Shown here: in pieces, positions 10,043-19,544 of the stretch
How the letters are laid out: each line of letters starts with the position of its first letter
Position numbering within the stretch: the first letter of the stretch is position 1
Assembly (NCBI GenBank): GCA_947625785.1
Contig: CANQPS010000003.1
Coordinates: 62,001 to 126,000, forward strand
DNA from: an uncultured Clostridia bacterium
GTDB taxonomy: Bacteria; Bacillota; Clostridia; Oscillospirales; Acutalibacteraceae
Length of the DNA: 64,000 nucleotides
Direction of reading: 5' to 3'
Notes under the pieces: model-generated
What the model saw: only the letters and a program-made list of their open reading frames with translations
Database searches by the model: none
What the model was told of the DNA's origin: nothing
Program-made: the position numbers and the translations under genes

Positions 10043-11368
10043 TTAATTTGCTTTCCAGAAATACGCCGAATAAGGCGGTAAATCTGCTTTATTATCAAAA
10101 TAATAATTTTCACCTGTGATTAAATCCACAAAATTATTGCACTGTGCATTAAAATACGCAGTATATGGTATATTATCTGCATTTATTGCAACAAGTACTC
10201 GTTCATTTTCAAATTTTCTTTCAAAAATACATTGTTTATTCGTCAAGACTATTGATTTAAAATTTCCATAACAGAGTGCCTTACTTTCTCGATGAGCCTT
10301 TGCAAGCTTAGAAATCCACTTTGTAAGGGCATTATTTATAGGTTTATCGAAGGATACTCTTAAAGCATTATCTCCTTGTCTTTTATCTCCCTCAGCACCC
10401 CATTCACTTCCATAGTAAATACAAGGTATTCCGTTCATACCGAATGCCATAGCATAAACCAATGGCAAATGATTTTTATTTGTTAAAATAGTGGCAATTC
10501 TTGATACATCGTGATTGTCAACAAATGACAACAAATGTTTATTCTTATACAATGTCCAATTTTCTGAACCGAATTGACGCATAAGAGAATGATTGATTTC
10601 AAACATATTCATACTGTTGAAACTTGAATACAGACCTTTATAACATTCATAGTTAGTAGCACTATGCAGCATATCATCATTAACCCAACGATTATAGTCA
10701 CCATGCAGTAATTCTCCCAATAAGAAAAAGTCATCTTTTAAACTACTGCAAAAGCTGCGTAATTTTTTTAAAAACTCAAAATCAAGGCAATATGCTACAT
10801 CTAATCTAAGTCCATCAATATCAAATTCATCTACCCAACCCTTAATAGCTGAAAATAAATAATTAACAACTTCCGGATTTTTAAGATTTAATTTTACAAG
10901 GTCATAGTTACCTTCCCAGCCTTCATACCATAAACCATCATTATAACTTGAATTACCATTGAAATCAATTCTTGCAAACCAATCAACATACTTTGAAGAT
11001 TGTCTGTTCTTCAAAACATCTTGAAATGCCCAAAAACCTCTGCCGGCGTGATTAAACACACCATCAATTATAACTTTAATATTTGATTTATGTAAATTTT
11101 TGCAGACATCAGCAAAATCTTGATTTGTTCCAAGTCTTGTATCAATTTTTGTATAATCTCTCGTATTGTATCCGTGAGTATCAGACTCAAAAACCGGCGA
11201 AAAATAAATAGCATTAACATTCAAATTTGTTATATGCTCAATCCAATCATTAACCTTTAAAATCCTATGCTGCAAAACACCATCATTTTCATATGGTGCT
11301 TCACAAAATCCAAGCGGATAAATTTGATAAAAAACACTTTCATTAGCCCACACAATCCATTCCTCCAT
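10043..11368 (-). CDS. GH13 alpha-amylase-family glycosidase
   Basis: 441-residue GH13 enzyme acting on alpha-glucans. The conserved regions are all present: DGVFNHAGRG (region I), the nucleophile Asp in DGLRLDVAYC (region II), the acid/base Glu in LLGELLHGD (region III) and FVDNHDVSR (region IV). There is no signal peptide, so the enzyme is probably intracellular, acting on imported maltodextrins (neopullulanase/cyclomaltodextrinase-like), although it lacks the usual N-terminal domain of those enzymes. This fits a starch- or maltodextrin-using gut anaerobe. Confidence 0.92.
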   Translation of the reverse strand: MEEWIVWANESVFYQIYPLGFCEAPYENDGVLQHRILKVNDWIEHITNLNVNAIYFSPVFESDTHGYNTRDYTKIDTRLGTNQDFADVCKNLHKSNIKVIIDGVFNHAGRGFWAFQDVLKNRQSSKYVDWFARIDFNGNSSYNDGLWYEGWEGNYDLVKLNLKNPEVVNYLFSAIKGWVDEFDIDGLRLDVAYCLDFEFLKKLRSFCSSLKDDFFLLGELLHGDYNRWVNDDMLHSATNYECYKGLYSSFNSMNMFEINHSLMRQFGSENWTLYKNKHLLSFVDNHDVSRIATILTNKNHLPLVYAMAFGMNGIPCIYYGSEWGAEGDKRQGDNALRVSFDKPINNALTKWISKLAKAHRESKALCYGNFKSIVLTNKQCIFERKFENERVLVAINADNIPYTAYFNAQCNNFVDLITGENYYFDNKADLPPYSAYFWKAN

Positions 11369-11466
11369 ATCTTAATAATTAAGGCTATTATCAACATTAA
11401 TGTACTAATTATAATATAAATCGTCAATTTTGACAATAGCCTAATTATATTTAGAAAAAATTTTAT

Positions 11467-12300
11467 TTATTGTTTATATATACCTCTCAAAAGTGCTATT
11501 TCTTTTGCATATCCATCAAGTTCGTTTGGAGTTTCAAGGAAAAACGGCAAATCTTTTAACATAGGGTGATTTATAATTTTTTCAAATGCCGATAAGCCAA
11601 TATATCCCTCACCTATTTTTTCGTGTCTGTCCTTATGGCTATTGAACCTATTTTTACTATCATTTATATGAATGGCTTTTAGCTTTTTAATACCAATAAT
11701 TCTGTCAAATTCTTCAATTACACCTTCAACATCATTGACTATATCATAACCTCCATCATATATATGACAGGTATCCAAACAAATACCTAATCTATCACTA
11801 AGCTCTACTTTATCCATAATAGATTTTAACTCACTGAAATTTCTGCCTATTTCAGAACCTTTTCCCGACATTGTTTCGAGTAAAACAATAGTGGTTTGTT
11901 CCTTTTTAAGAACATCATTTAAAATAGATGCCGTTAATTCAATTCCTTTTTCTGCACCCTGATTTTTATGACTGCCCGGGTGTAAATTATACATATTATT
12001 TGGTACAAGTTCCATACGCTCCAAATCATCTTTCATAGTCATACGGGCGAAATCCCTTATACTTTCATCATCAGAACAAGGATTTATTGTATATGGTGCG
12101 TGAGCAAGAATTTTACCAAAATTATTTTCTTTAGCAATTTCTAAAAATTTATCTACATCTTTTTTACTGATAGATTTTGCCTTGCCGCCTCGTGGATTCC
12201 TGGTAAAAAACTGAAATGTATTGGCATTAATACTGACCGCCTCTTTTGCCATATTTTCAAAGCCTTTTGATGCTGATAAATGACAACCTATTGTAAGCAT
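11467..12300 (-). CDS. nfo: Endonuclease IV
   Basis: 277-residue AP endonuclease of the TIM-barrel Nfo family, which cleaves 5' of abasic sites in base-excision repair using three Zn ions. Metal-ligand signatures are present: [59 protein letters not shown] and FFLETPN. The length is normal. It lies about 30 bases downstream of tyrS and may be read from the same transcript. Confidence 0.97.
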   Translation of the reverse strand: MLTIGCHLSASKGFENMAKEAVSINANTFQFFTRNPRGGKAKSISKKDVDKFLEIAKENNFGKILAHAPYTINPCSDDESIRDFARMTMKDDLERMELVPNNMYNLHPGSHKNQGAEKGIELTASILNDVLKKEQTTIVLLETMSGKGSEIGRNFSELKSIMDKVELSDRLGICLDTCHIYDGGYDIVNDVEGVIEEFDRIIGIKKLKAIHINDSKNRFNSHKDRHEKIGEGYIGLSAFEKIINHPMLKDLPFFLETPNELDGYAKEIALLRGIYKQ

Positions 12301-12331
12301 AAAACCACTTCCTAATATTATAAAAATTAAC

Positions 12332-13555
12332 TTATAGTACTATTTTATGAAAAACTTTTTTGCCTTTTTTGATAATCATAAATCCACTTGAAAAATCATT
12401 TTCTGTAAACTTTTTATTTACATCAATTACCTTTTCATCATTGACAGTGATACCTCCTTGCTCTACAAGTCGTTTTGCTTCACTTTTAGAAGCTGCAAGT
12501 TTAGTTTTAACAAGTATTTCGAGCAATCCTACTTCACCATTTACAAAAATATCCTTAGAAATTTGAGTTGTAGGCATATTATTTGTGTCGGATTTTGCAC
12601 CGAATAATGATTTTGCACCTTCTAACGCTTTGTTAGCTTCGTCCTCACCGTGGACAAGTTTCGTAAGTTCATAAGCTAAAATCTCTTTCGCTTTATTTAG
12701 TTCACTGCCCTCCCATTTATCCATTTTTTCAATTTCTTCAAGCGGGATAAATGTTAACATTCTTATACATTTCATTACATCAGCATCAGCAACATTTCTC
12801 CAATATTGGAAAAATTCAAAGGGACTTGTTTTTTCAGGGTCAAGCCATACAGCCCCTTTTTCTGTTTTACCCATTTTCTTACCCTCAGAATTAAGCAATA
12901 ATGTAATTGTCATAGCAGAGGCATCTTTACCAAGTTTACGCCTAATCAATTCGGTACCGCCAAGCATATTACTCCATTGGTCATCGCCACCAAATTGTAA
13001 ATTACATCCGTATTTCTGAAATAAATTGTAAAAGTCATAGCTTTGCATAATCATATAGTTGAACTCTAAAAAGCTAAGACCCTTTTCCATTCTTTGCTTG
13101 TAACACTCGGCGGTAAGCATACGATTAACTGTAAAATGAGTTCCTACTTCCCTTAAAAACTCAATATAGTTCAATCCAAGCAACCAATCTGCATTATTAA
13201 CCATAATGGCTTTATCTTCTGAAAAATCAATAAATTTACTCATCTGTTTTTTAAAACATTCAACATTATGATTAATAGTTTCCATAGTCATCATTTTACG
13301 CATATCGCTTTTACCGCTTGGGTCACCTATTACGGCAGTACCTCCGCCAATAAGAGCAATAGGTTTATTGCCTGCCATTTGCAATCTTTTCATAAGGCAA
13401 AGAGCCATAAAGTGACCTACATGTAAACTATCAGCTGTTGGGTCAAAACCTATATAAAATGTAGCCTTACCATTATTTATTAAATTTCTGATAAGTTCTT
13501 CATCAGTAACTTGTGCAATAAGACCCCTTTGTTTTAATTCTTCATAAACACCCAT
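12332..13555 (-). CDS. tyrS: Tyrosyl-tRNA synthetase
   Basis: 407-residue class I aminoacyl-tRNA synthetase. The HIGH-type motif is SLHVGHF, the KMSKS-type motif is [13 protein letters not shown], and a C-terminal S4 RNA-binding domain is visible ([25 protein letters not shown]). It attaches tyrosine to tRNA-Tyr. Expression should respond to uncharged tRNA-Tyr through the T-box in its leader, whose specifier reads TAC (Tyr). It marks the last core gene before the accessory island. Confidence 0.98.
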   Translation of the reverse strand: MGVYEELKQRGLIAQVTDEELIRNLINNGKATFYIGFDPTADSLHVGHFMALCLMKRLQMAGNKPIALIGGGTAVIGDPSGKSDMRKMMTMETINHNVECFKKQMSKFIDFSEDKAIMVNNADWLLGLNYIEFLREVGTHFTVNRMLTAECYKQRMEKGLSFLEFNYMIMQSYDFYNLFQKYGCNLQFGGDDQWSNMLGGTELIRRKLGKDASAMTITLLLNSEGKKMGKTEKGAVWLDPEKTSPFEFFQYWRNVADADVMKCIRMLTFIPLEEIEKMDKWEGSELNKAKEILAYELTKLVHGEDEANKALEGAKSLFGAKSDTNNMPTTQISKDIFVNGEVGLLEILVKTKLAASKSEAKRLVEQGGITVNDEKVIDVNKKFTENDFSSGFMIIKKGKKVFHKIVL

Positions 13556-13603
13556 TGTTTAAATACTTCCTTTCAGTTAAATAAAATTCATATAAAAAAT
13601 AAA

Positions 13604-13880
13604 GTCCTCCGCTATAAATATAGCAGAGGACGAATTGACTCGTGGTACCACCTCAATTTATTGCTAAAACAAATAATTCATAATAGCAACCTTATGGGAT
13701 ACAAACATATCCCTGCATTATAACGCTTGCAAAACGGTTATGATTACACAATATTAAAAATATCTTTACCATAACAGCTCAAAGATGTATTTCCCTTTTA
13801 TTTTAATTGCTCACACCAACCGCAATCTCTCTGGAATTTTAAGGTACTTCTTCTTATCATAGCCGATATTATATTTAATA
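13604..13880 (-). promoter_or_regulatory. T-box riboswitch, tyrosine-specific, upstream of tyrS
   Basis: The T-box core AGGTGGTACCACG is on the minus strand at 13653-13641. The downstream terminator GTCCTCTGCTATA/TAGCGGAGGAC plus T-rich run lies at 13631-13590. In stem I the specifier loop reads GAAATACATC, placing TAC (Tyr) at 13789-13787, in agreement with the gene controlled. Stem I AGAGAG and GGTGTGAG elements lie further upstream. Confidence 0.93.
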
Positions 13881-13934
13881 AACTTTTTTGCATTATAGCA
13901 CAATAAAAATTATTAGTCAACCTTTAAATTGATT

Positions 13935-14004
13935 AGAAGTCCAAAGCCCCACATAAATACTGATTTTTAACTTCTTAATTGTCAAGTAGCCTCATTGTCG
14001 GGAA
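13935..14004 (-). other. Diverged lysS 3'-end remnant, attachment-site relic 1
   Basis: The minus strand reads TTCCCGACAATGAGGCTACTTGACAAT, close to the last codons of lysS (PTMKPLGD). It is flanked by ACATAAATACTG, a block also beside relic 2. It marks the tyrS-proximal border of the island. Between tyrS and base 14138 I see only the T-box and this relic. Confidence 0.5.
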
Positions 14005-14138
14005 GCCGATGAAATAAATCGTAAACAGCGGTGTGCATTTGTAAATCGTCATAAATTGTTTCCTTCCAAATCTTCAATTTGATAAATCGTTATATTCCGT
14101 GATACAAGGGCTGTATCATTTGATGTAAGGTCTTTATG

Positions 14139-14306
14139 TTACCCAAACCATATGCTTGTGTTTAGTTGTTCCTTGTTTCCCCGAATAAAATCTGCATAAA
14201 GTTCCTCCGCCCATACAGAATACGGACAATAGAAACGGTCTGCCCTTTCACCGGTGACCTTGAAGTCTTCCTCCATTTCCTCTCCGCAACGAATGCACTT
14301 TCTCAT
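14139..14306 (-). CDS. Small zinc-ribbon protein, probably shortened
   Basis: 55-residue frame with ATG at 14306 and a GGAGGTGGCAG ribosome site. It starts MRKCIRCGEEMEED, half of a CxxC zinc ribbon common in mobile elements of clostridia. The second CxxC pair expected later is replaced by a single YCPYS, so the protein looks truncated or fused to foreign sequence. Function unknown. Confidence 0.55.
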   Translation of the reverse strand: MRKCIRCGEEMEEDFKVTGERADRFYCPYSVWAEELYADFIRGNKEQLNTSIWFG

Positions 14307-14510
14307 TTCTGCCACCTCCTATAAAACAAAAAAGTATTTTTTATTATTAAAGATGTAAGAGCCTTATTCTTACAAAATTATTATAGCATATAATTGTGAG
14401 GATTTCTACCCCTTATGCTTAAGTTTGCAATTTGCCGCCAGAACGCAAAAAAGCCCTCTGAGTGAGCACTTCTCTCTCAAGGGGTGGTTCAATAAACAGG
14501 AATATGCCCA

Positions 14511-14945
14511 TTAAATTTCGTCATTATAATATCGAGTGATAAGTTCCGCCATGTTTGCAGCTACCTGTTTACAACAAAACTCTTCATGCTTCCAAATATA
14601 GATAGCGGTTTCATCAATAATCCCGTCAGAGCCAGCACGATAGCAATAGTAATCCCCGCAGCCGTTTGTTGCAAAGAATATAAACTTATCCAGCTCTTTT
14701 ACGAATTCTTCATCGCTGTACATTTCTTGAATTTCTCTGTTGAGTCTGGCTTGATCAATAATCTCTTTTGCAGACAAAAGAAGATATTTGTCGCCGTTTA
14801 ATTCCTGAAGCAGTGCCCTTAGCTCTTTCGGAAAGGGATATCCAACTGTTTTTTCGGCGCTGTCTATCTCGTATTCGGGGCAAGGCGGTTGTATTTTTAC
14901 AAACTCACTGTCTTGCGTTAATTCTAAAATCAGTTCTCTGTACAT
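14511..14945 (-). CDS. SMI1/KNR4 (SUKH) family protein
   Basis: 144 residues. The pattern IDSAEKTVGYPFPKELRALLQELNGD is the SUKH signature, followed by a C-terminal ATNGCGDYYCYR segment typical of the fold. SUKH proteins are often immunity proteins of contact-dependent or type VII polymorphic toxins. No toxin gene adjoins it here, so it may be an orphan immunity protein carried by the small unit between the two lysS relics. No signal peptide. Confidence 0.8.
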   Translation of the reverse strand: MYRELILELTQDSEFVKIQPPCPEYEIDSAEKTVGYPFPKELRALLQELNGDKYLLLSAKEIIDQARLNREIQEMYSDEEFVKELDKFIFFATNGCGDYYCYRAGSDGIIDETAIYIWKHEEFCCKQVAANMAELITRYYNDEI

Positions 14946-15004
14946 AACTGTCTCCCTGGTTCTGTAAATTCCGATTTGTTCATTTGCCCATTCTACCTTA
15001 GAAA

Positions 15005-15160
15005 ATCTGCGATTTTTTCATCTCTGTATCTTTTTCGACATCGTTTGATGTAAGTTTGATGTAAAAATGTAAATTAGGACTTTTTGGCGATTTCGAAAAT
15101 CCGCATAAATACTGGCCTTTTTTGGCTCTTTTAGTCGCCCAAGGTTTTTCATTGTGGGAA
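15005..15160 (-). other. Diverged lysS 3'-end copy with integrase-arm-like repeats, relic 2
   Basis: This region matches 47725-47879 in order. It has TGATGTAAG/TTTGATGTAA repeats, then GGCTCTTTTAGTCGCCCAA (19 bases identical to the lysS stop region), then CATTGTGGGAA. It carries the last lysS codons with a one-base shift, and no gene is visible in it. It is best read as an attachment-site product of an element that integrated at lysS. Confidence 0.65.
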
Positions 15161-15337
15161 TGAACGATAGCGGTTTAGCACACTTTTCCATATTACTTTA
15201 TCTTCCATCATTTTCGCAATCTGCAAATTTTCAAAAGATATAATTTCGTGTGAAAAACTGTTGTTTGGGTATTATTTGGCGTAAATATTGGTGTAAGTGA
15301 TGTAAGCCTCATCGTTTCTCCTCACATTCTAATCAGA

Positions 15338-15364
15338 CCCACCCGTTAAACGGGTGGGTTGTGA
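15338..15364 (-). repeat. IS200-type terminal hairpin
   Basis: ACCCACCCGTT AA ACGGGTGGGTT forms a near-perfect stem just downstream of the tnpA remnant, as expected for the subterminal hairpin recognised by IS200/IS605 transposases. Confidence 0.6.
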
Positions 15365-15460
15365 AAGCCTTATAAATGCTTATTACGGATACTGCCCCTT
15401 AAGTGGGCTGAGAATAGTCTGCCAACCGCATTTCATTCTCAGCAACCCCTCAAGGGGTGT

Positions 15461-15925
15461 TTATTTTTTCTTATACTTTTCTCCTGTAAACGGATCCACG
15501 GTTTCATACATACTTAACTGATCATTGGCTATATCTTCTTGCAGTTGATTTCGGATATATTCCTTGATCTTTTTTGCGTTTTTTCCTACTGTATCAACAT
15601 AGTAACCTCTACACCAAAAATGCCTATTTCCATACTTGTACTTCAAGTTAGCATGACGATCAAAAATCATTAAGGAACTTTTACCCTTCAAATACCCCAT
15701 TACTTGTGCCACACTGTATTTTGGCGGTATTGCAATAAGCATATGTATATAATCGGGACATGCTTCTGCTTCAAGTATCTCTATTCCCTTTTGTTCGCAC
15801 AATTTTCTCAGTATCTTCCTTATATCAGCTCTTATCTGATTGTAGATTACCATTCTTTTGTACTTTGCTGCGAACACCACAGTATTCTCAATCACACAGG
15901 GGTGTACTATATAGCAAAAGGCAAA
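15461..15925 (-). pseudogene. tnpA: IS200/IS605 TnpA transposase, degenerate
   Basis: The recognisable part starts near VVFAAKYKRMVIYNQIRADI and runs to the stop. It has the family YLKGKSSLMIFD block and the tyrosine region FWCRGYYVDTVG. The HUH metal motif, normally PDHVHML, reads PDYIHML, so the first catalytic His is changed to Tyr (CAT to TAT). The N-terminal first 20 or so residues of the family are also missing or scrambled. TnpA cuts single-stranded DNA with a Tyr nucleophile; this copy should be inactive. It lies head to head with the XRE gene on the plus strand. Confidence 0.85.
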
Positions 15926-15928
15926 TTG

Positions 15929-16360
15929 ATGCTGCATTTGCGCTATGATTTTGAAAACAGCGAACATTGTGATACTCCGGGAAAGATTCTACGATATTAC
16001 CGGCAGCATAAAGGATATTCCACCCATAAACTGGCTGAAATGGTAGGCGTCACTCCGGCAACGATTATGCTTTATGAAAATAACAAAAATCCGATACAGC
16101 ATAAATTCGCTGTGCCGTTGGCAGATGTGCTCGGAATAGATCGAAAGCTACTGCTTGACGATTATACCTCTTTTTTGGATTATCCGTACAATGTACTATT
16201 GCAAGAAGTGCGGGAACGGTTATCTCTTAGTCGGTCGCAAATGGCGCAGGAAATCGGAGCTGCACAAACGGCATATTCTTCTTGGGAGAGAGCCGACAAA
16301 ACGCCCCGCAGAAAAGAGTTTGAAAAAATTATTCTGCTAATCAAACGGGCAAATATCTAA
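15929..16360 (+). CDS. Double helix-turn-helix (XRE-type) regulator, perhaps N-truncated
   Basis: 143 residues from the ATG at 15929. Two XRE-like helix-turn-helix units are visible: TPGKILRYYRQHKGYSTHKLAEMVGVTPATIMLYE and LLQEVRERLSLSRSQMAQEIGAAQTAYSSWERAD. The frame is open further upstream through the degenerate IS200 sequence, so the insertion may have replaced the original N-terminus. The ribosome site is weak (AAAAGG). It probably binds DNA as a dimer; the target is unknown. A terminator follows. Confidence 0.7.
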   Translation: MLHLRYDFENSEHCDTPGKILRYYRQHKGYSTHKLAEMVGVTPATIMLYENNKNPIQHKFAVPLADVLGIDRKLLLDDYTSFLDYPYNVLLQEVRERLSLSRSQMAQEIGAAQTAYSSWERADKTPRRKEFEKIILLIKRANI

Positions 16361-16370
16361 AACAAGAATA

Positions 16371-16412
16371 ATCCGAGAATGACCGCAAAAGTTTTCTCGG
16401 ATTCTCTTTTTT
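16371..16412 (+). terminator. Terminator after the XRE gene
   Basis: ATCCGAGAA / TTCTCGGAT stem followed by CTCTTTTTT on the plus strand. Confidence 0.85.
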
Positions 16413-16479
16413 ATCGGCACATTCGATGATTCGGCACCGTTCGTTTACAATGTAAGCAGAAATTTCAAAGGAGGACACA

Positions 16480-16740
16480 ATGATGGAACAGAGTTTATTT
16501 GAGCAAATGGGCGGGAAATACGAACAGCTGGGCGACTATCTGATCCCTTGCCTGACTTTACCCGCCGAGGAAGAACAGCCTGTTGAGATATGGGGCCAAC
16601 GGCACCTGCGGTATCTGAAACAATATCGCAAAACCGTTTACGCCGATCTACTAACGAATGGCAAGCTGAATGATTATCTTGCTGATCTGAACGAGCAAGC
16701 ATCGGATCAGGAGTCGACTGCTCTTCTTTTATCAAAATGA
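16480..16740 (+). CDS. TnpV-like transposon protein, C-terminally shortened
   Basis: 86 residues starting MMEQSLFEQMGGKYEQLGDYLIPCLTLPAEEEQP, typical of the TnpV family found in conjugative and mobilisable elements of clostridia. Family members are about 110-120 residues. Here the helical C-terminal part is replaced by a short ending (DQESTALLLSK), so the gene is truncated at a junction with the next, converging gene (9-base overlap). A strong AAAGGAGG site precedes the start. The exact role of TnpV is not established. Confidence 0.75.
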   Translation: MMEQSLFEQMGGKYEQLGDYLIPCLTLPAEEEQPVEIWGQRHLRYLKQYRKTVYADLLTNGKLNDYLADLNEQASDQESTALLLSK

Positions 16741-17241
16741 ATGTTTGTCAAAATCTGTTTTGCATTTCCATTCATTATAAAATTTTTCAGCAGAGTCACA
16801 AAGTCTTTCGCATAGATAATCTATTGCAATATATGTAATCCTCTTGATATTGCCATCTGATTCCTGATTCTCGCAATACTTATAACCATGATAATACATT
16901 TCATCTTTTGGAGTTGTCAAAATAAAGCCATCTACTATCACTCCGAGCAGAGCATTATTTACATCAGTATTACCATTATGCAAAACCTTACACCGCAAAG
17001 AATAACACATTTCACCGGTAAATGTTTGCGATTCAAAACCCGAAAGCGGAAAATGAAAGTCCTCAAAATCCATATGATTATTGACCCAGTTAATATACAT
17101 TGTTCGGTTTGAGTTTTGGTTTTCCATCAATCCATTTTCTACTTGGCAGCATATATCTGGAAACGTTAAAGCTAATGCAACCGCAGAGTAATATGTGCCA
17201 TTTTTGATGGCTTGTCTTACATCCGCTATCTTTTTTATCAC
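16732..17241 (-). CDS. Putative HEPN-type protein
   Basis: 169 residues, not a known named gene. The segment CYSLRCKVLHNGNTD contains R-x4-H in a helical context, the signature of HEPN ribonuclease domains (usually Rx4-6H followed by NG/QG). HEPN proteins act in RNA cleavage, often as toxins or phage-defence effectors. No antitoxin-like nucleotidyltransferase (MNT) partner is next to it. It sits 65 bases downstream of the SPFH operon on the same strand. The motif is seen; the activity is inference. Confidence 0.5.
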   Translation of the reverse strand: MIKKIADVRQAIKNGTYYSAVALALTFPDICCQVENGLMENQNSNRTMYINWVNNHMDFEDFHFPLSGFESQTFTGEMCYSLRCKVLHNGNTDVNNALLGVIVDGFILTTPKDEMYYHGYKYCENQESDGNIKRITYIAIDYLCERLCDSAEKFYNEWKCKTDFDKHSF

Positions 17242-17305
17242 GAAATACCACCTCTTTTTACTTAATGATACACGCCGGAACGAATATCCCGGCGTGTAAT
17301 AAAAA

Positions 17306-18856
17306 TCATCTTGCTTTTGTTAATTCATCGGAAATCATATTAACTCTATTCTGGAGAGGCGTAACCTTCTTTTGAATCTCTTCTTTGACACTCGCAATTT
17401 TAGCATCAATTTCCTTCCTGGCAGCGTCCATACGATCTTGAACGCTCTTTTTCTCAGCATTTAACTGGTCGATCTGTTCCTGAAGTGCTTTTTTCTCTTT
17501 GCCTTTGAATATTCCGAGTGCAGATTTTTCTTTTGATAGTTTTTTAATCCGTTCTCCGATATTGTCTCTTTCTGCCTTGCCGGGAATAGCCGCAATTTCT
17601 TTGTTTAATGCAGCGACTTGGCCATCACACGATGTTTTTAATGCAGAAATCTGCGAGGAAAGATCCTTCTTTTCGGATTCAAGAGATGCTTTCTCTTCAG
17701 CGTGTTCAGCCCAATAAGCATCAAATCGCTTTTGTGCCTCCTCACGAGCAATTCGTTCTTTCTCCGCTTTTTCAGCAGCCTGCTTAGCTGCTATTGAAGC
17801 TTTAATCTCTCTAATTTTTGCTTCATACTGGCTTATCTCTGTACGTCTCAAACTTTTCGCCTTGTCAGTCAAATGCCAACTTTCATACCAATACTTGCTG
17901 CCCAAGTCGGTATAATCGTAACCCCAAGCGCACGAATCGATTGCCGCTTTTTCCATGAAGATAAGATTCTCATATCTTTGAATATTATCTTCGTAATCTT
18001 CGTAATCTTCGTAATCTTCGTCATCTTCGTAATCTTCGTAATCTTCGTCATCTTCGTCATCTTCGTCATCTTCGTCATCTTCGTCATCTTCGTCATCTTC
18101 GTCGGACAGATTGATTGCTTTTTTTACGAGGGTTATACAGCAGTCAACACGTTCGATAAAGGTTTCCCACTCATATTTTCCGGGTCTATCGTTTGGATCT
18201 CCGTTATAATCCGGCCAGATTACATCCTTCCATGCCTTTGCAACAGATTGGTCAATCTGTTTTGCAGCGTGCTTCTTTATTTCAGCTATTGAAATAGGTG
18301 CTCCTGTCTCAGTTAAGAACATTACTACCGTGGTTAATATTGACGTCCAATCAGAAATAAAGCCATCAGATTCCTCTTTATTAGGCCATTTTGCAAATAT
18401 ATTAGCGCGCGAGGAGATCATAGCCAACGAAAGACTTTTAATCTGTTCTTCTGCTTCTTCGATTAGCTCCTCTTTCTCCTCTTCGGGAGCATTGTTGATA
18501 GCTTTTACAAATGCCACGACGCCTTCATCAAATCGTGAATTCTGAAGTGAAGACTGCCAAGCCACAACTTCACCTTTTAACATCCACGCCCTGTAATTTG
18601 TGGGCTCGATTTCGATTACTCTATTGCAGTAAGATTCTGCTTCCGCGTTATTTCCGGCATTTTTTGCAGTTCTTGCTATTTCAAGATAATTCTCAATCAT
18701 ATGAGAATTATCAATGCGCACTGTTCCCTTGATTTCCTGAACTTTTTCTTTCATACGGTCTGCACTATGTTCCATACCGCAACTTTCGCAGGTCGCTATT
18801 CCACCGGCACCCATAATGAGCTTTCCACCGCAAAGATCACATACTAATGCTGCCAT
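17306..18856 (-). CDS. Zinc-ribbon, TPR and coiled-coil protein with acidic repeat (YdjG-like position)
   Basis: 516 residues. It begins with a zinc ribbon (VCDLCGGK ... TCESCGMEH). Next come helical repeats (NYLEIARTAKNAGNNAEAESYCNRVIEIEPTNYRAWMLKGEVVAW) resembling TPRs, then a run of 13 EDD/EDY tripeptides near residues 253-291, and a long Lys/Glu/Ala coiled coil to the end. There is no signal peptide. It is third in an operon after the SPFH and membrane proteins. B. subtilis has a comparable set of zinc-ribbon, membrane and SPFH proteins (ydjG-ydjH-ydjI) next to a phage-shock gene, which suggests a membrane-stress complex. The repeat is listed separately. Confidence 0.65.
   Translation of the reverse strand: MAALVCDLCGGKLIMGAGGIATCESCGMEHSADRMKEKVQEIKGTVRIDNSHMIENYLEIARTAKNAGNNAEAESYCNRVIEIEPTNYRAWMLKGEVVAWQSSLQNSRFDEGVVAFVKAINNAPEEEKEELIEEAEEQIKSLSLAMISSRANIFAKWPNKEESDGFISDWTSILTTVVMFLTETGAPISIAEIKKHAAKQIDQSVAKAWKDVIWPDYNGDPNDRPGKYEWETFIERVDCCITLVKKAINLSDEDDEDDEDDEDDEDDEDDEDYEDYEDDEDYEDYEDYEDNIQRYENLIFMEKAAIDSCAWGYDYTDLGSKYWYESWHLTDKAKSLRRTEISQYEAKIREIKASIAAKQAAEKAEKERIAREEAQKRFDAYWAEHAEEKASLESEKKDLSSQISALKTSCDGQVAALNKEIAAIPGKAERDNIGERIKKLSKEKSALGIFKGKEKKALQEQIDQLNAEKKSVQDRMDAARKEIDAKIASVKEEIQKKVTPLQNRVNMISDELTKAR
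17984..18100 (-). repeat. Nine-base tandem repeat encoding (EDD/EDY)13
   Basis: Thirteen contiguous 9-bp units, GAAGATGAC or GAAGATTAC (last GAAGATAAT) on the coding strand. Unit length is a multiple of three, so copy-number changes would alter linker length without frameshift. Confidence 0.95.
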
Positions 18857-18867
18857 AATAATTCTCC

Positions 18868-19542
18868 TTACTTATTTTTATAGATTTTACATTTTTTGTT
18901 TCTTTCTAATAACAAAAGCTCGATTTCGTCAACGATTGCTGATTTATCGTCAGCGTTGTTTAATTCCTTGACCTTATCCGAAATCCTTTTTTCAAGTTCG
19001 GATAGCTCGTCAGAACTAATAGGATCGCTGTACTTAACTTTCTCCGACAACTTTAGTATTTTTTGCTTTATCGCAGAATCGGATTCACGTTCAGCGACCA
19101 TTTCGATATCAGTCTGTATCTCTCTGATATAGGAAATTTTTGATTGAACTTTTTCTTCAACGTTACTGACAATATCTCTGCCGATTTCAGCCGCAATCAT
19201 ACATATTGCTGAAATGCCAATAATCAGTAAATTGATAATAATCGTGATCCATACCGGCAAATCAGGGTATGCCACAAGCACGGCAAGGGCAATCAGTTGG
19301 AATACTAAGTAAATGTATCCTACTCTAATAACCGGAATGCCCAAGAATTTGCTTCTAAGCGGAGTGTTATCTTTAAAGCCAATATTCCAAATCAAGACTT
19401 GGGCAGCAAAGGCTATGCAGGTAAAGACAAATGTCACCCAGAACGATGCAGTTTTCGCTGTGGGTAGTGCAAATGCAACGACACTGACAATTACAAATGC
19501 AATTAATAGAATAACGTAACCTAATTTCTTGTTTATGCTCAT
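18868..19542 (-). CDS. Membrane protein of the SPFH operon
   Basis: 224 residues from the ATG at 19542 (MSINKKLGYV), chosen over an in-frame upstream start because GGGAGGG lies at proper distance before it. Four hydrophobic segments are visible (YVILLIAFVIVSVVAFAL; FWVTFVFTCIAFAAQVLIW; VGYIYLVFQLIALAVLVAY; WITIIINLLIIGISAICMIAA). A charged, coiled-coil cytoplasmic C-terminus ends in short Lys-rich sequence. No enzyme motif is seen. It overlaps the spacer directly after the SPFH stop, so translation is coupled. Probable membrane anchor of a three-protein complex. Confidence 0.75.
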   Translation of the reverse strand: MSINKKLGYVILLIAFVIVSVVAFALPTAKTASFWVTFVFTCIAFAAQVLIWNIGFKDNTPLRSKFLGIPVIRVGYIYLVFQLIALAVLVAYPDLPVWITIIINLLIIGISAICMIAAEIGRDIVSNVEEKVQSKISYIREIQTDIEMVAERESDSAIKQKILKLSEKVKYSDPISSDELSELEKRISDKVKELNNADDKSAIVDEIELLLLERNKKCKIYKNK

Positions 19543-19544
19543 AA

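Noticed and set aside
17984..18100. Regular repeats as a CRISPR array
   Set aside because: Units are contiguous 9-mers in a coding frame with no spacers.
17873..18292. Plus-strand frame with many IFV repeats
   Set aside because: It is the complement of the nine-base repeat in the minus-strand zinc-ribbon gene; no ribosome site and no family resemblance.
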